From assembly GCA_902826025.1 (NCBI GenBank), contig CADEDH010000007.1, positions 1 through 64,000 of the forward strand: DNA of 64,000 nucleotides. Direction: 5' to 3'. Below, in pieces: positions 8,351 through 15,630 of the stretch; within the stretch, counting starts at the first letter, position 1; each line of letters starts with the position of its first letter. The position numbers were made by a program, and so were the translations under genes. The notes under the pieces are model-generated. The model saw only the letters and a program-made list of their open reading frames with translations. It was not told the origin of the DNA and ran no database searches. This DNA is from an uncultured Actinomycetes bacterium (GTDB taxonomy: Bacteria > Actinomycetota > Acidimicrobiia > Acidimicrobiales > SZUA-35).

Positions 8351-8803
8351 CTTCGATGCGTTGCCCTTTCCGGTAGACCTGCGGTCCCGCTCGTCCCCTC
8401 CGGCTTCTGGGTGGTGCCCGCCGGTTGAGGGCGGCGTGGCCGCCATCGGCCCATCTGGTTCGGCGCGGGCAACCTCATCCAGCACGTGGGTGTCGAGCCC
8501 GGCCGGGAGCAAATCGACAGGGCGGAGGATGCTGGCTCGACCCCGGCACGCCGTGCCACAACCGGCTCCAGTCGCCGGGTCACTGGCCCGGGCGCCGGCA
8601 GCAGCAGCATCGGCTGGCCGACGCACCGGGTTCGGTACCTGGACGAAGACCACCAGCCCGATGGCACCGATGAGGGCGGACGCCCCGAGCACGATCACCC
8701 GCAGCGCGTGGAGCCCGGGCGGCACGACGACGATCTCCGGAACGCGCTCGACCTCCCGAGAGTCGATGAGGCCCGCGCCCCGCCTCTCCGCTCCGTTGCC
8801 CAT
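8312..8803 (-). CDS. Hypothetical protein with one membrane helix
   Basis: A possible protein of 163 residues. In its favour, the ATG at 8803 is preceded by GGAGGG at a good distance, and residues about 33-56 (HALRVIVLGASALIGAIGLV) form a clear transmembrane helix. Against it, the C-terminal third is low-complexity and ends in PRQDSNLRPRH, the peptide produced whenever a frame runs antisense through a tRNA; here it overlaps tRNA-Arg by 39 bases. The real gene may therefore be shorter or decayed. No family was recognised. It is divergent from the monooxygenase gene that starts at 8933. Confidence 0.4.
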   Translation of the reverse strand: MGNGAERRGAGLIDSREVERVPEIVVVPPGLHALRVIVLGASALIGAIGLVVFVQVPNPVRRPADAAAAGARASDPATGAGCGTACRGRASILRPVDLLPAGLDTHVLDEVARAEPDGPMAATPPSTGGHHPEAGGDERDRRSTGKGNASKRPRQDSNLRPRH

Positions 8804-8932
8804 GGATTTCCCTCCACCGTCGACCTGCCCTACACCTCCTCGTCCCGCCCCTCCCAACTTCCCGGACGACCGCCGCCCTACACCCGCCCTGCAACCGGCG
8901 ACGGTGACTTCGGCCGGCTACCGTCGATCGCC

Positions 8933-9859
8933 GTGCCCCCCGCCTCGCCCGCCGTTGCCCTCGAGGTGTGGGGGGACGACGCCGATCAGCTGGCGGCCAC
9001 CGCCTTGCGGGCCGAACAGCTCGGTTTCGCCGCTCTCTATTACGGTGAGTCGCCGCCCGGGGGCCTCAACCTCGAGTGCTGGACCGTGCTGGCCGCCCTG
9101 GCCCGGGTCACCACCCGGATCCGCCTCGGCCCCGTGATCGCCAATGTCCTGCCCACCTGGCGTCATCCGGCCCTGCTCGCGCACCAGGCGCTCACGGTGG
9201 CCCGCCTGTCGGGCGGCCGGCTCGATCTGCGCACCGGCGCCGGGGCGGCGTTGCGCTTCGGTCGGGCCTGGTGGACGACACCCCACGGCGTCGACTACCC
9301 GGCCTACGACCGGCGCCTCGCCGATCTCACCCGATTCCTGGACACTCTGGACGAGGCCCGTACCCACGCCCGCCGCCCGGCCGACGCCGCCGCCTCGACA
9401 GACACCGGCACCACCACCGACCGCCGGGACAGCCCACCCCCGATCCCGATCACGATCGCCGCCACCGGACGCCGGGCCATGACCCTGGCCGCCACCCGGG
9501 CCGACTGTTGGGAAACCTCGTTCGCTACCGCCGAAGAGCTGGACGAACGCCGGCGGCACATGGACATCCTCGCCGCCGGCCGGGCTGTCACCTGCTCGCT
9601 GGAAATCGACGGGTTCGTCGCCGCCACACCGGTCTCGGTCGACCGTCTGCTGGCCCGGGTTCGGGCCGACCGACAGGGGGAAGACCTCGGCCCCGTGCTG
9701 TCCCGGGCCCTGACGGGCACCCCCGCCGATGCCGCGGGCCGGATCGCCCAGCTGGCGGCGGCCGGGGCCGACCAACTCGTGGTCGCCCTGCACGACCCGC
9801 ACGACCCCGGGGCGCTGGAGGCGCTGGCGGCCGCCGTCCGACTGGTGGGCGGCCCCTGA
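8933..9859 (+). CDS. LLM-class flavin-dependent oxidoreductase
   Basis: A luciferase-like monooxygenase of 308 residues, probably using FMNH2 or coenzyme F420 as the reduced flavin. Family features are the early ADQLAATALRAEQLGFAALY helix, the strand and loop VTTRIRLGPVIANVLPTWRHPA that binds cofactor, HQALTVARLSGGRLDLRTGAG, and the late GTPADAAGRIAQLAAAGADQ segment. The protein is somewhat shorter than typical (320-350). The GTG at 8933 was chosen because the TIM-barrel begins about 10 residues later and upstream sequence in frame is unconserved. It stands alone between a divergent hypothetical gene and the phosphatase gene 330 bases downstream, so its substrate cannot be inferred. Confidence 0.85.
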   Translation: MPPASPAVALEVWGDDADQLAATALRAEQLGFAALYYGESPPGGLNLECWTVLAALARVTTRIRLGPVIANVLPTWRHPALLAHQALTVARLSGGRLDLRTGAGAALRFGRAWWTTPHGVDYPAYDRRLADLTRFLDTLDEARTHARRPADAAASTDTGTTTDRRDSPPPIPITIAATGRRAMTLAATRADCWETSFATAEELDERRRHMDILAAGRAVTCSLEIDGFVAATPVSVDRLLARVRADRQGEDLGPVLSRALTGTPADAAGRIAQLAAAGADQLVVALHDPHDPGALEALAAAVRLVGGP

Positions 9860-10189
9860 CCGAACCCGCCTTCACGTGTGTGTTCCGAACTGGGCCGGTA
9901 TGCATCGATCGCATTGATTGATATGTCAAATCGAGGTCATGGAGCGGCGCGGCCTGGGTATGGATCGACAGATGAGCCAGTGGATATCGACCCGTCCGAC
10001 GCGGCGTGGACCAATCAATTATTGTGCGTGGTGCGGCGACGACCGCCCGGGAGCTACGAGGGTGACGTGACTCACGGACGAGCGGTGCTGCGCAAGGGCC
10101 GCCGGACCCAGACGGGCACCGAGCGAAACCCATTCACCCGGCCGATCGCGAGGGGTTACGATGGTCAGCCACCGACAGGAACCAGAGTC
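9860..10189. other. Intergenic region upstream of the PAP2 gene
   Basis: This 330-base gap contains a relatively AT-rich patch at about 9901-9935 (CGCATTGATTGATATGTCAA), unusual for this genome and a plausible promoter region for the downstream PAP2-family gene. The open frame of that gene extends back across the gap, but with unconserved, Arg-rich sequence. I see no hairpin terminator. Confidence 0.35.
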
Positions 10190-11026
10190 ATGTCCAGGCA
10201 GCAGCACCAACTGAGCGTTGCGCCCCGGGGCTGGTCGTCCACCCCGACAGGAGCGCTGTGGAACCAGGTGATCCTGGTCGTGCTGTCGTTCGGGGCCTAC
10301 CTGGGCGTGCGGGCCGCCGTGGGCGATTCCGCTTCCACCGCCATGTCCAACGCCCGTCATCTGCTCAAGCTGGAGCACGCCCTGGGGCTGGGGGGCTTGG
10401 AGCAGCGCGTCCAGCTGATGGTGCTGGGCCACCCGTCCCTGGTCGAGGTGTTCAACACGATCTACGTGTGGAGCTACTGGCCCACCGTGTTCGGGGTCCT
10501 GATCTTCACCTGGGCCCGCCGCCGCCACCTCTACCACAGCTACCGCAACGCCATCATGTTGTCGGGGGGCGTCGGCCTGGTGATCTTCGCTCTGTTCCCG
10601 GCGGCTCCACCCCGCTTCCTCGACGGGTTCGTCGACACGGTCGATGCCAGTCCGGGCAGCTTGATCGGTCACCCCTCGTTCTTCATCAACAAGTTCGCCG
10701 CTCTGCCCAGCTTCCACGTCGGGTGGGTGGCCCTCGCCTGCACCGTGCTGGCCCTGGGCACCCGGCGGCGATGGGTTCGGCCCCTGATGGTGGCCCCGCC
10801 ACTGATCATGACGGCGACGGTGGTGATCACCGGCAACCACTTCATCGTCGACGCCATCACCGGCACGGCCATCTCCTTGCTGGCCCTCGGTGTCACCCAC
10901 TGGCAGGCCGTGCGCCGCAACGCAATGGTCCCGCCGCCGCCGCCCACCGCACAGCCAGGTTCGAGCGATGCCGGGATCGACGGGATCGACTATCCCGAAG
11001 CGGCGGCTGTCGTCCAGGTCGGCTGA
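10190..11026 (+). CDS. PAP2_3-family membrane phosphatase/transferase
   Basis: An integral membrane protein of 278 residues of the PAP2 superfamily, in the Aur1/Ipt1-like PAP2_3 branch that handles inositol-phospholipid head groups or related lipid phosphates. Motifs seen are the histidine motif LPSFHVGW (about residues 172-179) and GNHFIVDAITG (about 216-226), the catalytic His-Asp pair of the family's third motif. Five to six hydrophobic helices surround them. A basic N-terminus and a Pro-rich C-terminal tail (PPPPPTAQP) are cytosolic extras. The ATG at 10190 follows CAGGAACCAGAGTC, a weak Shine-Dalgarno site. It is convergent with the DoxX-like gene, with 70 bases between the stops. Confidence 0.87.
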   Translation: MSRQQHQLSVAPRGWSSTPTGALWNQVILVVLSFGAYLGVRAAVGDSASTAMSNARHLLKLEHALGLGGLEQRVQLMVLGHPSLVEVFNTIYVWSYWPTVFGVLIFTWARRRHLYHSYRNAIMLSGGVGLVIFALFPAAPPRFLDGFVDTVDASPGSLIGHPSFFINKFAALPSFHVGWVALACTVLALGTRRRWVRPLMVAPPLIMTATVVITGNHFIVDAITGTAISLLALGVTHWQAVRRNAMVPPPPPTAQPGSSDAGIDGIDYPEAAAVVQVG

Positions 11027-11096
11027 AGAATCACGCAGCCGTCGGCCGGCGGGGCACCGCCGCTGGTTTGATGGCGGGCCGCAGGCCCGGCGCGAT

Positions 11097-11945
11097 TCAG
11101 CGTCGCCGCAACTTGAGGCCGATCGTGCGGTGGTGCTGGATGAGGAACCACACGGCCGCCATCAGCACGACGTTCTTGACGATGTACTGGCCGATCAGGC
11201 TGAGGCTGCCGGGCACGCCGCCCAGCGCCATCCCCGGAAACAGCAGGAACGGGGTGAACGTGCCGACCAGGTGGGCCAGAACGAGCCACAACACCCAGGT
11301 GTAGCGGGGGATCAGGTACACCCCGATGGCCAGCCCGATCTCCAGTAGCCCGAGAATCGTCACCCCCAGACGGAACGGGAGCAGGTGCAGGGTGAGCGCC
11401 TCCACCGTACGACCGCCCAGTTCCTCAGCCGGGCTGACATGGGGAAACAGCTTCAGCAGGCCGAACCAGTAGAAGATGAGGGCCAGCCCGCACTCGAGCA
11501 GGCGGGCGGCCCTGTCGACCCCGGGCGCCGCCTCGGCCAAGCCGCTGGCCCGCATCACCCAGTCCCGGGTCGCCTGGAGGTCCTGGCCCAGGTCACGGCG
11601 GGGGACCGGCACCGGCCGGCGCTGCACCGCCTCCCGCACCTGCGGCTGGCGCCACTCGTCGTGAGCGGCCCAGGCTGCGGCCTGCTCCTGCTCGTCCCAG
11701 CGCTCGGTGCCATCCCACGGCGCTTCGTCGTCCCAGCGCTCGTCTTCGTTCCAGCGCTCGTCTTCGTCCCAGTGCTCGTCTACGTCCCACCGCTCGGAGT
11801 GGGTCTGATCTGCCCCGGACGGCCCGCTTCGGCGCCCGTAGCCGTAGGGATCCTCGTCCCATTGCCCGCCACGGCCATGTCGATCGGCCTCGCCGCTGGC
11901 CCTTGTAGTCGCCTGGTTCGGCCCGGGTGCTCGTCGATGGGGCAT
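11097..11945 (-). CDS. DoxX-like membrane protein with acidic WDE-repeat N-terminus
   Basis: A protein of 282 residues in two parts. The first 95 residues are hydrophilic and built of near-tandem units around RWDEDE/HWDEDE, at least six copies, giving an extremely acidic, Trp-rich and probably disordered arm. From about residue 140 a four-helix membrane domain follows (ECGLALIFYWFGLLKLF, LGVTILGLLEIGLAIGVYL, WVLWLVLAHLVGTFTPFLLF and a last helix), which resembles DoxX/DUF417-type proteins of unknown or redox-linked function. It ends in RRR. A PAP2 gene converges on it from the left and the propeller-protein gene diverges on the right. The family assignment of the membrane part is tentative. 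Confidence 0.72.
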   Translation of the reverse strand: MPHRRAPGPNQATTRASGEADRHGRGGQWDEDPYGYGRRSGPSGADQTHSERWDVDEHWDEDERWNEDERWDDEAPWDGTERWDEQEQAAAWAAHDEWRQPQVREAVQRRPVPVPRRDLGQDLQATRDWVMRASGLAEAAPGVDRAARLLECGLALIFYWFGLLKLFPHVSPAEELGGRTVEALTLHLLPFRLGVTILGLLEIGLAIGVYLIPRYTWVLWLVLAHLVGTFTPFLLFPGMALGGVPGSLSLIGQYIVKNVVLMAAVWFLIQHHRTIGLKLRRR

Positions 11946-12183
11946 GCAGGCTCCTATCCCTGTCCTACGTCCTGCCCCAAACTGCAGTGCGACGATACAC
12001 GAGCGACACGCCGGTGTCGCTCACGCCATGTCAACCCATGCCGACCCGCCGGGGGAACAGGCGGGCTTTCGAGCGCCAGGCAGGTCCACGGACCGGGCAT
12101 TCCGACCCATCGAGCCAGGGCCCGACGATCCGTACGATCAAAGCCCTAGTGCGGGGACCCGATCACGGGGGCGAGGCTCAACG

Positions 12184-15100
12184 GTGCGGAAAGAAAAACG
12201 AGTGGTGGACGTTTGCATGCGTCGGGCGCGCCCGGTGCTCCTGGCCATGGCGTTCGTGTCGGCGCTGGTACTGACGGTGGCGCCGGGCCGCACTGAGCCG
12301 GCTGATGCGGCCACGGTGCCGGTCGGGTTCTCGTTCGAGCCCGTCCTGTCGGTGCAGGACGTGATCTTCACCAGCTTCGCCTTTGCCCCCGACGGCCGGA
12401 TCTTCCTGGCTGACAAGGCCGGCGTCGTGCGGGTCTACCAGAACGGCAGCCTGCTGCCCACGCCCTTCATCGACATCTCGGCCGACGTCAACGACTACTT
12501 CGAGCACGGTATGACGGGGCTGGCCCTCGACCCGAACTTCCCGGCCCAGCCCTACGTGTACCTGTACTACGTATTCGACGCGCCGGGGATGACGCCGGAC
12601 GGCCCCGGCGCCCGGTTCGCCCGGATCGAGCGGATCACGGCCGACGCCGCCAACACCAACGTGGCTGCTCCGTCGGGCGCCCGCCAGGTGTTGTTCGGCG
12701 GCGGGGCCGACGCCACCGCCTTCGAGGGCACCGTGCCGTGCCGTCGAAACAACGCCCCGGTGGAAGACTGCATCTCGGTGGCCAGCTACCGCCACGGGAC
12801 GGGCGATCTGCGGTTCGGACCCGATGGCGCCCTGTACGCCGCCATCGGCGACGGTGATCGCCTACCGACCGGCCCCCTTGATCTCACCGAGATGGTGGGA
12901 AAGATGTTCCGTATCAACCCGGCCACGGGCGACGGCTACGCCAGCAACCCGTGGGCCACCACCAACCTCGACGCCAACGTGTCCAAGGTCTGGGCCGTAG
13001 GGTTGCGCAACGCCTGGCGCTTCAGCTTCCACCCCACCACCGGCGAGATGCTGATCGGCGACGTGGGTCAGGACAACTGGGAGGCGATCTACCGGGGGGC
13101 GGCGGGGGCCAACTACGGCTGGCCGTGTTACGAGGGCGGTAACCACATCGGCCCCGGCTACGCCGCAACCGCTACCTGCCAGGCGTTGTACGCCGCCTCG
13201 CCCGGGATCGTGCCGGTCTACGGCTACGCCCACGGCGGACTTCGCTCGTCGGTGACAGCTGGCGCCTGGTACACGGGCACCTCGTACCCGCCGGAGTATC
13301 GGGGGGCCCACTTCTGGGGCGACTACGGCCGGGGCACCCTGTCGACCCTCCATCCCAACGGGGCGGGGTACACCCCGCTGCCGTTCGGCAGCGGTTTCGG
13401 CGGGGACAGCATCGTGAGCTTCGGCGCCCAGCCGGGAGGCGACATCCACATGCTGACCCTGGGCGGCTTCAACAGCGCCTCGATCAGTGGCACCCTGTGG
13501 CGGCTGCGGTACACCGGACCGGGGAACTCACCGCCCACGGCTTCGATCTCGGCCTCCCCCACGCAGGGCAACCTCCCCTTGGCGGTGACGTTCAGCTCAG
13601 CCGGCTCCAGCGATCCCAACGGCGACGCCCTCACGTACAACTGGAGCTTCGGCGACGGCACCACCAGTACCGCCGCCAACCCCACCCACACCTACACCAC
13701 CAGCGGGGTCTTCAGCGCCACGCTCACCGTGACCGATCCCAGTGGGGCGACAGGACTCGCCTCCACTTCCATCTCGGCGGGCGACGTGCCGACGGTGACC
13801 ATCACGGCTCCGGCCGATCTGTCGCTGGCCAGGGTGGGGCAGGTGGTCCGGTTCACGGCCACGGCCACCGATCAGTCGGGCGCGGACCTGTCGAGCCGGA
13901 TCACATGGTCGTCGCGCCTGTACCACGGCAGCCACCTGCACCCCGATCCCATCCCGGTGACCACCGGACCGTTCGTGGACGTCCCGATCAGCGACCACGA
14001 TGACGACATTCGTTTCCAGATGTGCGCCAAGGCGACCAACCTGGCCGGCGTGGCCTCGGCCGAGACCTGCCGGTCCGTCGTGGTGGAGATGACCCCGATC
14101 AGGATCGAGTCGACACCAGCCGGGCTGGGCCTTTCGCTCCACGGGACCACTGGCCCCACGCCGTTCACCCTCAACGTCAACACCGGCTCGGTACGTCAGG
14201 TGGTGGCCCCGCCCGTGATCGGCTGTCAGGCCTTCCAGTCCTGGTCCGATGGGGGTGCGGCCACCCACACGATCACGGTCGACACCGCACGGACGTTGAC
14301 CGCCGTCTACGCCCCTGTACCGAGCTGTGTCGTCGGCGGCGAGCTCCGGGTGTCGACGGCGCCGACGCGGACGCCGTCGGATCCGCTGGCGGGGGCGACG
14401 CTGCCGACCACAGGATCCCGCTACCTGTTCTTCCAGGAAGCCGGGCCGTTCGTTTCGGTTGCCTTCTGGCTCGACAACCCGGCGATGACGGGTAGCGCGC
14501 TGCACTTCGAGTCGCTGGCTCCGTTCGACTACGTCGGCGGATCGGTCACCACGGCCTCAGCGCTGGACATGGCCACGTTGCCCCCGGGGTCGCACCAGGT
14601 GACGGCCCGGGGTACCCGGGCCGACGGAACCGTGTTCGTCACGACGGCCACCTTCACCGTGGGGGGGACGGGGGGCACGACGACCACGACCACTGCTCCC
14701 ACCACAACGACGGCCCCGACCACCACAACCACGGCCCCGACCACGACAACCACGACGACGGGCACCCCCGGGGGCGAGCTCCGGGTGGCGGAAGCGTCGA
14801 CCCGCGCGCCTTCGGCGGCGCTGACCGGTCTGTCCCTGCCCGCCACCGGCACGCGGTACTTCTTCTTCCAGGAGGCCGGCACCTACACCTCGGTGGCGTT
14901 CTGGCTCGACAACCCGGCGATGACGGGCAACCCGGCGCGGATCGAGTCGCTGGCGCCGTTCGACTTCGCCGGGGGCTCGGTCACCGCCGCCAACGGCACG
15001 TCGTTGTCCGGCCTGGCGCCGGGGAATCATCAGCTGACGGCCCGGGGCACGAGACCCGATGGTTCGGTGGTGGTGGTGACAGCCTCGTTCACCGTGGGTG

Positions 15101-15540
15101 GGGCCGCCACGACGACGACCACGGCGCCGACCACCACGACCACGGCGCCTACCACCACGACCACGGCGCCTACCACCACGACCACGACGGCCCCGCCGGC
15201 CGGGGTGGACGTGCTACGGGTGTCGGCCAGTTCCACCCGGGCGCCTGCCGTCAACCTGGCCGGTCAGACGTTGAGCCGGTCGAGCTCGCACTACGTCTTC
15301 CTCAGCGCCGGGACGCCGGGTTGTGTGCGAGTGGACTTCTGGCTCGACAACCCGGCGATGACCACCACACCCCAGCGGGTGGAGGCCACCGCCCCCTGGG
15401 ACTACGCCGGCGGCGGCACCGCCACCGCCTTCCCCTGGAGCCCGACCAACCTGGGTGCCGGGACCCACTCGATCACCGCCCGCTGCACGGTGGCCACCGG
15501 CCCGGCCCGGGTCACCACCGCCAGCTTCACCCTCACCTGA
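12184..15540 (+). CDS. Secreted glucose/sorbosone-dehydrogenase-type protein with PKD and triple repeat domains
   Basis: A secreted modular protein of about 1,118 residues. After a signal peptide (LLAMAFVSALVLTVAP then ADAA) comes a PQQ-dependent sugar (glucose/sorbosone) dehydrogenase-like six-bladed propeller (about residues 40-440), with FAPDGRIFLADKAG, the HGMTGLALDPNF blade and YRHGTGDLRFGPDG. A PKD domain follows (YNWSFGDGTT, about 445-525), then an Ig-like segment and a bacterial-repeat segment. The rest is three homologous domains of about 105 residues, each with FWLDNPAMT and APFD/APWD motifs, joined by Thr-rich linkers. Whether it binds PQQ and oxidises sugar is unproven. I chose GTG 12184 for the GAGG seven bases upstream; ATG 12217 is an alternative. 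It is convergent with the CoA-transferase gene. Confidence 0.85.
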   Translation: MRKEKRVVDVCMRRARPVLLAMAFVSALVLTVAPGRTEPADAATVPVGFSFEPVLSVQDVIFTSFAFAPDGRIFLADKAGVVRVYQNGSLLPTPFIDISADVNDYFEHGMTGLALDPNFPAQPYVYLYYVFDAPGMTPDGPGARFARIERITADAANTNVAAPSGARQVLFGGGADATAFEGTVPCRRNNAPVEDCISVASYRHGTGDLRFGPDGALYAAIGDGDRLPTGPLDLTEMVGKMFRINPATGDGYASNPWATTNLDANVSKVWAVGLRNAWRFSFHPTTGEMLIGDVGQDNWEAIYRGAAGANYGWPCYEGGNHIGPGYAATATCQALYAASPGIVPVYGYAHGGLRSSVTAGAWYTGTSYPPEYRGAHFWGDYGRGTLSTLHPNGAGYTPLPFGSGFGGDSIVSFGAQPGGDIHMLTLGGFNSASISGTLWRLRYTGPGNSPPTASISASPTQGNLPLAVTFSSAGSSDPNGDALTYNWSFGDGTTSTAANPTHTYTTSGVFSATLTVTDPSGATGLASTSISAGDVPTVTITAPADLSLARVGQVVRFTATATDQSGADLSSRITWSSRLYHGSHLHPDPIPVTTGPFVDVPISDHDDDIRFQMCAKATNLAGVASAETCRSVVVEMTPIRIESTPAGLGLSLHGTTGPTPFTLNVNTGSVRQVVAPPVIGCQAFQSWSDGGAATHTITVDTARTLTAVYAPVPSCVVGGELRVSTAPTRTPSDPLAGATLPTTGSRYLFFQEAGPFVSVAFWLDNPAMTGSALHFESLAPFDYVGGSVTTASALDMATLPPGSHQVTARGTRADGTVFVTTATFTVGGTGGTTTTTTAPTTTTAPTTTTTAPTTTTTTTGTPGGELRVAEASTRAPSAALTGLSLPATGTRYFFFQEAGTYTSVAFWLDNPAMTGNPARIESLAPFDFAGGSVTAANGTSLSGLAPGNHQLTARGTRPDGSVVVVTASFTVGGAATTTTTAPTTTTTAPTTTTTAPTTTTTTAPPAGVDVLRVSASSTRAPAVNLAGQTLSRSSSHYVFLSAGTPGCVRVDFWLDNPAMTTTPQRVEATAPWDYAGGGTATAFPWSPTNLGAGTHSITARCTVATGPARVTTASFTLT
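14338..15537 (+). repeat. Three homologous C-terminal domains with Thr-rich linkers
   Basis: Three domain copies lie at about 14338-14667, 14770-15090 and 15208-15537. They share LRV..., FWLDNPAMT followed by APFDYVGG/APWDYAGG, and a final TARGTR...TASFTV. The linkers at about 14680-14760 and 15105-15195 encode ATTTTTAPTTTT-like tracts. The third copy has diverged most (FFFQEAG is replaced by SAGTPGCVRV). This looks like internal duplication within a surface adhesin or carbohydrate-binding tail. Confidence 0.8.
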
Positions 15541-15567
15541 CAGCGTCGCCACGGTGAGGTGGCGGGC

Positions 15568-15630
15568 GGTGGCCGTTCGGCTGCCTGGTCTGGTGGCCGT
15601 TCGGCTGCCTACTCTGGTGGCCGTTCGGCC
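15568..15630. repeat. 24-bp tandem repeat at the 3' end of the CoA-transferase gene
   Basis: About 2.6 copies of a 24-base unit beginning GGTGGCCGTTCGGCTGCC start at 15568, 15592 and 15616. The third copy lies in the coding tail of the minus-strand CoA-transferase gene, whose stop codon (15609-15611) falls inside the second unit. The others lie in the gap between the convergent stops. Confidence 0.75.

Noticed and set aside
14680-15200. ACC/ACG-rich microsatellite-like tracts
   Set aside because: They encode Thr-rich interdomain linkers in frame with the propeller protein and need no separate explanation.
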